Source of the DNA: Thermoplasmata archaeon | Lineage (GTDB): Archaea; Thermoplasmatota; Thermoplasmata; Lutacidiplasmatales; UBA184 | Reading direction: 5' to 3' | Assembly (NCBI GenBank): GCA_030043855.1 | Contig: JASHWW010000065.1 | Span: 1-5,466 of the forward strand | DNA: 5,466 nt | Shown here: in pieces, positions 3,960 through 5,466 of the stretch | Layout: each line of letters begins with the position of its first letter | Position numbering within the stretch: position 1 is the first letter of the stretch | Notes under the pieces: model-generated | The model's input: only the letters and a program-made list of their open reading frames with translations | What the model was told of the DNA's origin: nothing | Databases searched by the model: none | Program-made: the position numbers and the translations under genes

Positions 3960-5466
3960 TCAGCGCAGGCCGACCTTCGCCCGGAACGCGGCCGCGCCGA
4001 GCGGGCGTCCCGTCCACCGGCGGAGCCGGGGCAGCCACTCGACCAGCGAGCCGGGGGCGAACCACTCCCGCGCCAGCCACGGACCGATCCGTCGATTCGG
4101 CCAGAACGGCTCCCCGAACCGCTCGACCAGGGCGGCGCCGAGCTGGGACCGGAACAGGGCCGCCAGCACGTAGCTCGGCGCGTACGACGGGGTCTCGATC
4201 CAAAAGGCGTCGACGAACGATCGGGGCCGATAGCTGTCGAAGCCGAACAGCGACCGTTCGAAGCGGGTCGCCTCCGGCATCGGATCCCGGTCCGGGTTCC
4301 GGTACAGCGCCTGTTCCACGCGCATCCAGCTCGTCGTGCTCGCCACCCCGCGCAGCTCGCCCATCCGGCAACTGGCCAGGAACGCCCGGAGGGTCGCGGG
4401 CGGGATCCCCCGTTGCGTGCGGAGCCACTCCTCCTGGACGGCGATCTCGGCGAACAGCTCCCCGATCCCCTCGTGGAATCCGCCGAACCCCGGGACGTTC
4501 TCGTGCCACCGCAGCAGATGGCGGGGCGACCGGATCGACGCCGAGTGGACGGCGTGACCGACCTCGTGGAACATCACGTGGTAGGCGTGCCAGCCGCCCT
4601 CCCGGTGCACGAGGATCCGTACGTCGGTGGGCGGGTCGGGCGCGAGCGTCAGCCCGCCGGCGGGCAGGTCGTGGAACACGACCCGGAACCGCATCCGGTC
4701 GACCGGAAACCCCCACTGCCGCACGGCCGCGAGGATCCGCGGCAGCATCGGCGTGCGCGGGAACGCCGATTCGGGAAGCTCCGCGCCCCGGGAGAGGGCG
4801 TAGTGGATGTCCCACGGTCGCCAGCCCTCGTCGGCGGCCGCCCCGGGAGTCTCCCGCAGCTCGCGCAGGGGAACGTTGGCTCCGCGGAGCGCGGCCTCCG
4901 CCACGCCGGCGACCCGGGCGGGCGAGATCCCCGCGAACCCGAGGCGCATCTCGGCGAACGTCCGGAACCCGAACGCCCGGGCGCGGTCGTTGCGCAAGTG
5001 GATCAGCGCGCGGACGTCCTCCTCCATCGGACGGTAGAGGGGGTCGAGCGCGTAGAACGCCCGGCGCCGGACCGACGACCGCGGATCGAGCCGCACCGCG
5101 CGCTGGACCACGGACCGCGGCACCCGTCGACCGTTCCAGAGGGGACGGAAGGCGACGACCCGACGTCGGAGCCGCGACCGGAGGCGAACGATCTCCGGCG
5201 CCTGCTCGACCTGCGTGTCGAGGAGGACGCGTTCCAATAGCTCGAGCCGACGCGCGTCGAGGGCGGACCAGCGCCGGCCCCGCGCCGCACGGACCCACGG
5301 GATCAGACGTTCGTCCGAGAGCAGCGCGCCCCGCTGGAGCTGCCACCGCTCGGAACCGGCGGTCGACCGTCCGGTCTCGAGGTTCCAGTCGGCGATCAGG
5401 ATCTCCCGGTCGAGCCGCTCCAAGCGGCGGTCGAGGTCGAGCAGGAATCGACGCCCGCTGCGGGCG
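3960..5466 (-). CDS. Zinc metallopeptidase of the M2/M3 (ACE/oligopeptidase) type, 5' end beyond the window
   Basis: A gluzincin peptidase that likely cleaves peptides or short oligopeptides. Counting from the TTG at 5423, the zinc motif HEVGH is at 286-290 (bases 4554-4568), and the third ligand is probably E318 in GGFHEGIGELFAE (314-326). M2 enzymes such as ACE have HEMGH and then FHEAIGD; M3 enzymes have HEFGH and a different Glu context, so this protein leans to M2 around the site. The mostly helical C-terminal part also has an M2-like feel: SYAPSYVLAALFRSQL (413-428) and WLPRLRRWTGRPLGAAAF (463-480), followed closely by the stop. No signal peptide or membrane helix is visible in the part present. 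The frame stays open from 5423 to the edge with a coding-like segment (RRFLLDLDRRLERLDREIL), so the true start is probably outside and TTG is not trusted. The substrate is unknown. Confidence 0.82.
   Translation of the reverse strand, partial: ARSGRRFLLDLDRRLERLDREILIADWNLETGRSTAGSERWQLQRGALLSDERLIPWVRAARGRRWSALDARRLELLERVLLDTQVEQAPEIVRLRSRLRRRVVAFRPLWNGRRVPRSVVQRAVRLDPRSSVRRRAFYALDPLYRPMEEDVRALIHLRNDRARAFGFRTFAEMRLGFAGISPARVAGVAEAALRGANVPLRELRETPGAAADEGWRPWDIHYALSRGAELPESAFPRTPMLPRILAAVRQWGFPVDRMRFRVVFHDLPAGGLTLAPDPPTDVRILVHREGGWHAYHVMFHEVGHAVHSASIRSPRHLLRWHENVPGFGGFHEGIGELFAEIAVQEEWLRTQRGIPPATLRAFLASCRMGELRGVASTTSWMRVEQALYRNPDRDPMPEATRFERSLFGFDSYRPRSFVDAFWIETPSYAPSYVLAALFRSQLGAALVERFGEPFWPNRRIGPWLAREWFAPGSLVEWLPRLRRWTGRPLGAAAFRAKVGLR

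Noticed and set aside
3321..5240. A 639-codon plus-strand open frame across the zinc-ribbon gene and the peptidase
   Set aside because: It spans two real minus-strand genes and the gap between them and has biased Arg/Pro/Gly composition; the minus frames carry the zinc and membrane motifs.
2965..5346. A 793-codon minus-strand open frame running through three genes
   Set aside because: It is out of frame with both minus genes and antisense to kptA, crosses gene boundaries and promoters, and shows only Arg/Pro/Ala-rich text.
1..5466. CRISPR array, tRNA, rRNA, insertion sequence or defence system
   Set aside because: No repeated spacer pattern, cloverleaf, transposase or known defence domain was found; all genes fit housekeeping or single-protein roles.

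Overview
This window looks like a piece of an archaeal chromosome. The evidence is an archaeal RNA polymerase subunit Rpo11 (RpoL), an archaeal transcription-cleavage factor TFS, an archaeal-style asparaginyl-tRNA synthetase, a KptA/Tpt1 protein with an N-terminal zinc-binding segment, TATA-type promoter elements and no convincing Shine-Dalgarno sites. The DNA is very GC-rich with strong GC preference at third codon positions, which is why long spurious antisense ORFs cover every gene. A high-GC lineage of Thermoplasmatota would fit the gene set and the zinc-ribbon/membrane protein, but that placement is a guess from general resemblance.

Layout, left to right. Minus strand, 1-2163: purD (purine synthesis), tfs (rescue of stalled RNA polymerase) and the first 134 codons of asnS (which runs off the left edge) lie head to tail and are probably one operon; tfs and asnS overlap by a GTGA motif. 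A 126-base divergent promoter region (2164-2289) holds a clear TATA box for purD, placed for a leaderless mRNA and flanked by a perfect 7-bp inverted repeat, and a weaker TATA-like element for the plus-strand pair. Plus strand, 2290-3247: rpoL and, 10 bases later, a Tpt1/KptA RNA 2'-phosphotransferase. Minus strand, 3255-3878: a small zinc-ribbon protein with one membrane helix and an outward-facing beta-rich domain, convergent with kptA. Minus strand, 3960-5466: an HEXXH zinc metallopeptidase of the M2/M3 (ACE/oligopeptidase-like) type whose 5' end lies beyond the right edge.

The left and middle parts are core information-processing and nucleotide-synthesis genes: two RNA polymerase-associated factors (TFS and Rpo11) sit in divergent operons sharing one promoter region, with a tRNA synthetase and an RNA-repair-type enzyme as partners. 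The two right-hand genes look independent of that theme. No mobile element, CRISPR array, tRNA or rRNA was seen, and there is no gene-free stretch over 300 bases. I see no convincing new multi-gene system; the most useful leads are the operator-like repeat around the purD TATA box, the atypical Tpt1 paired with rpoL, and the M2/M3-intermediate peptidase.
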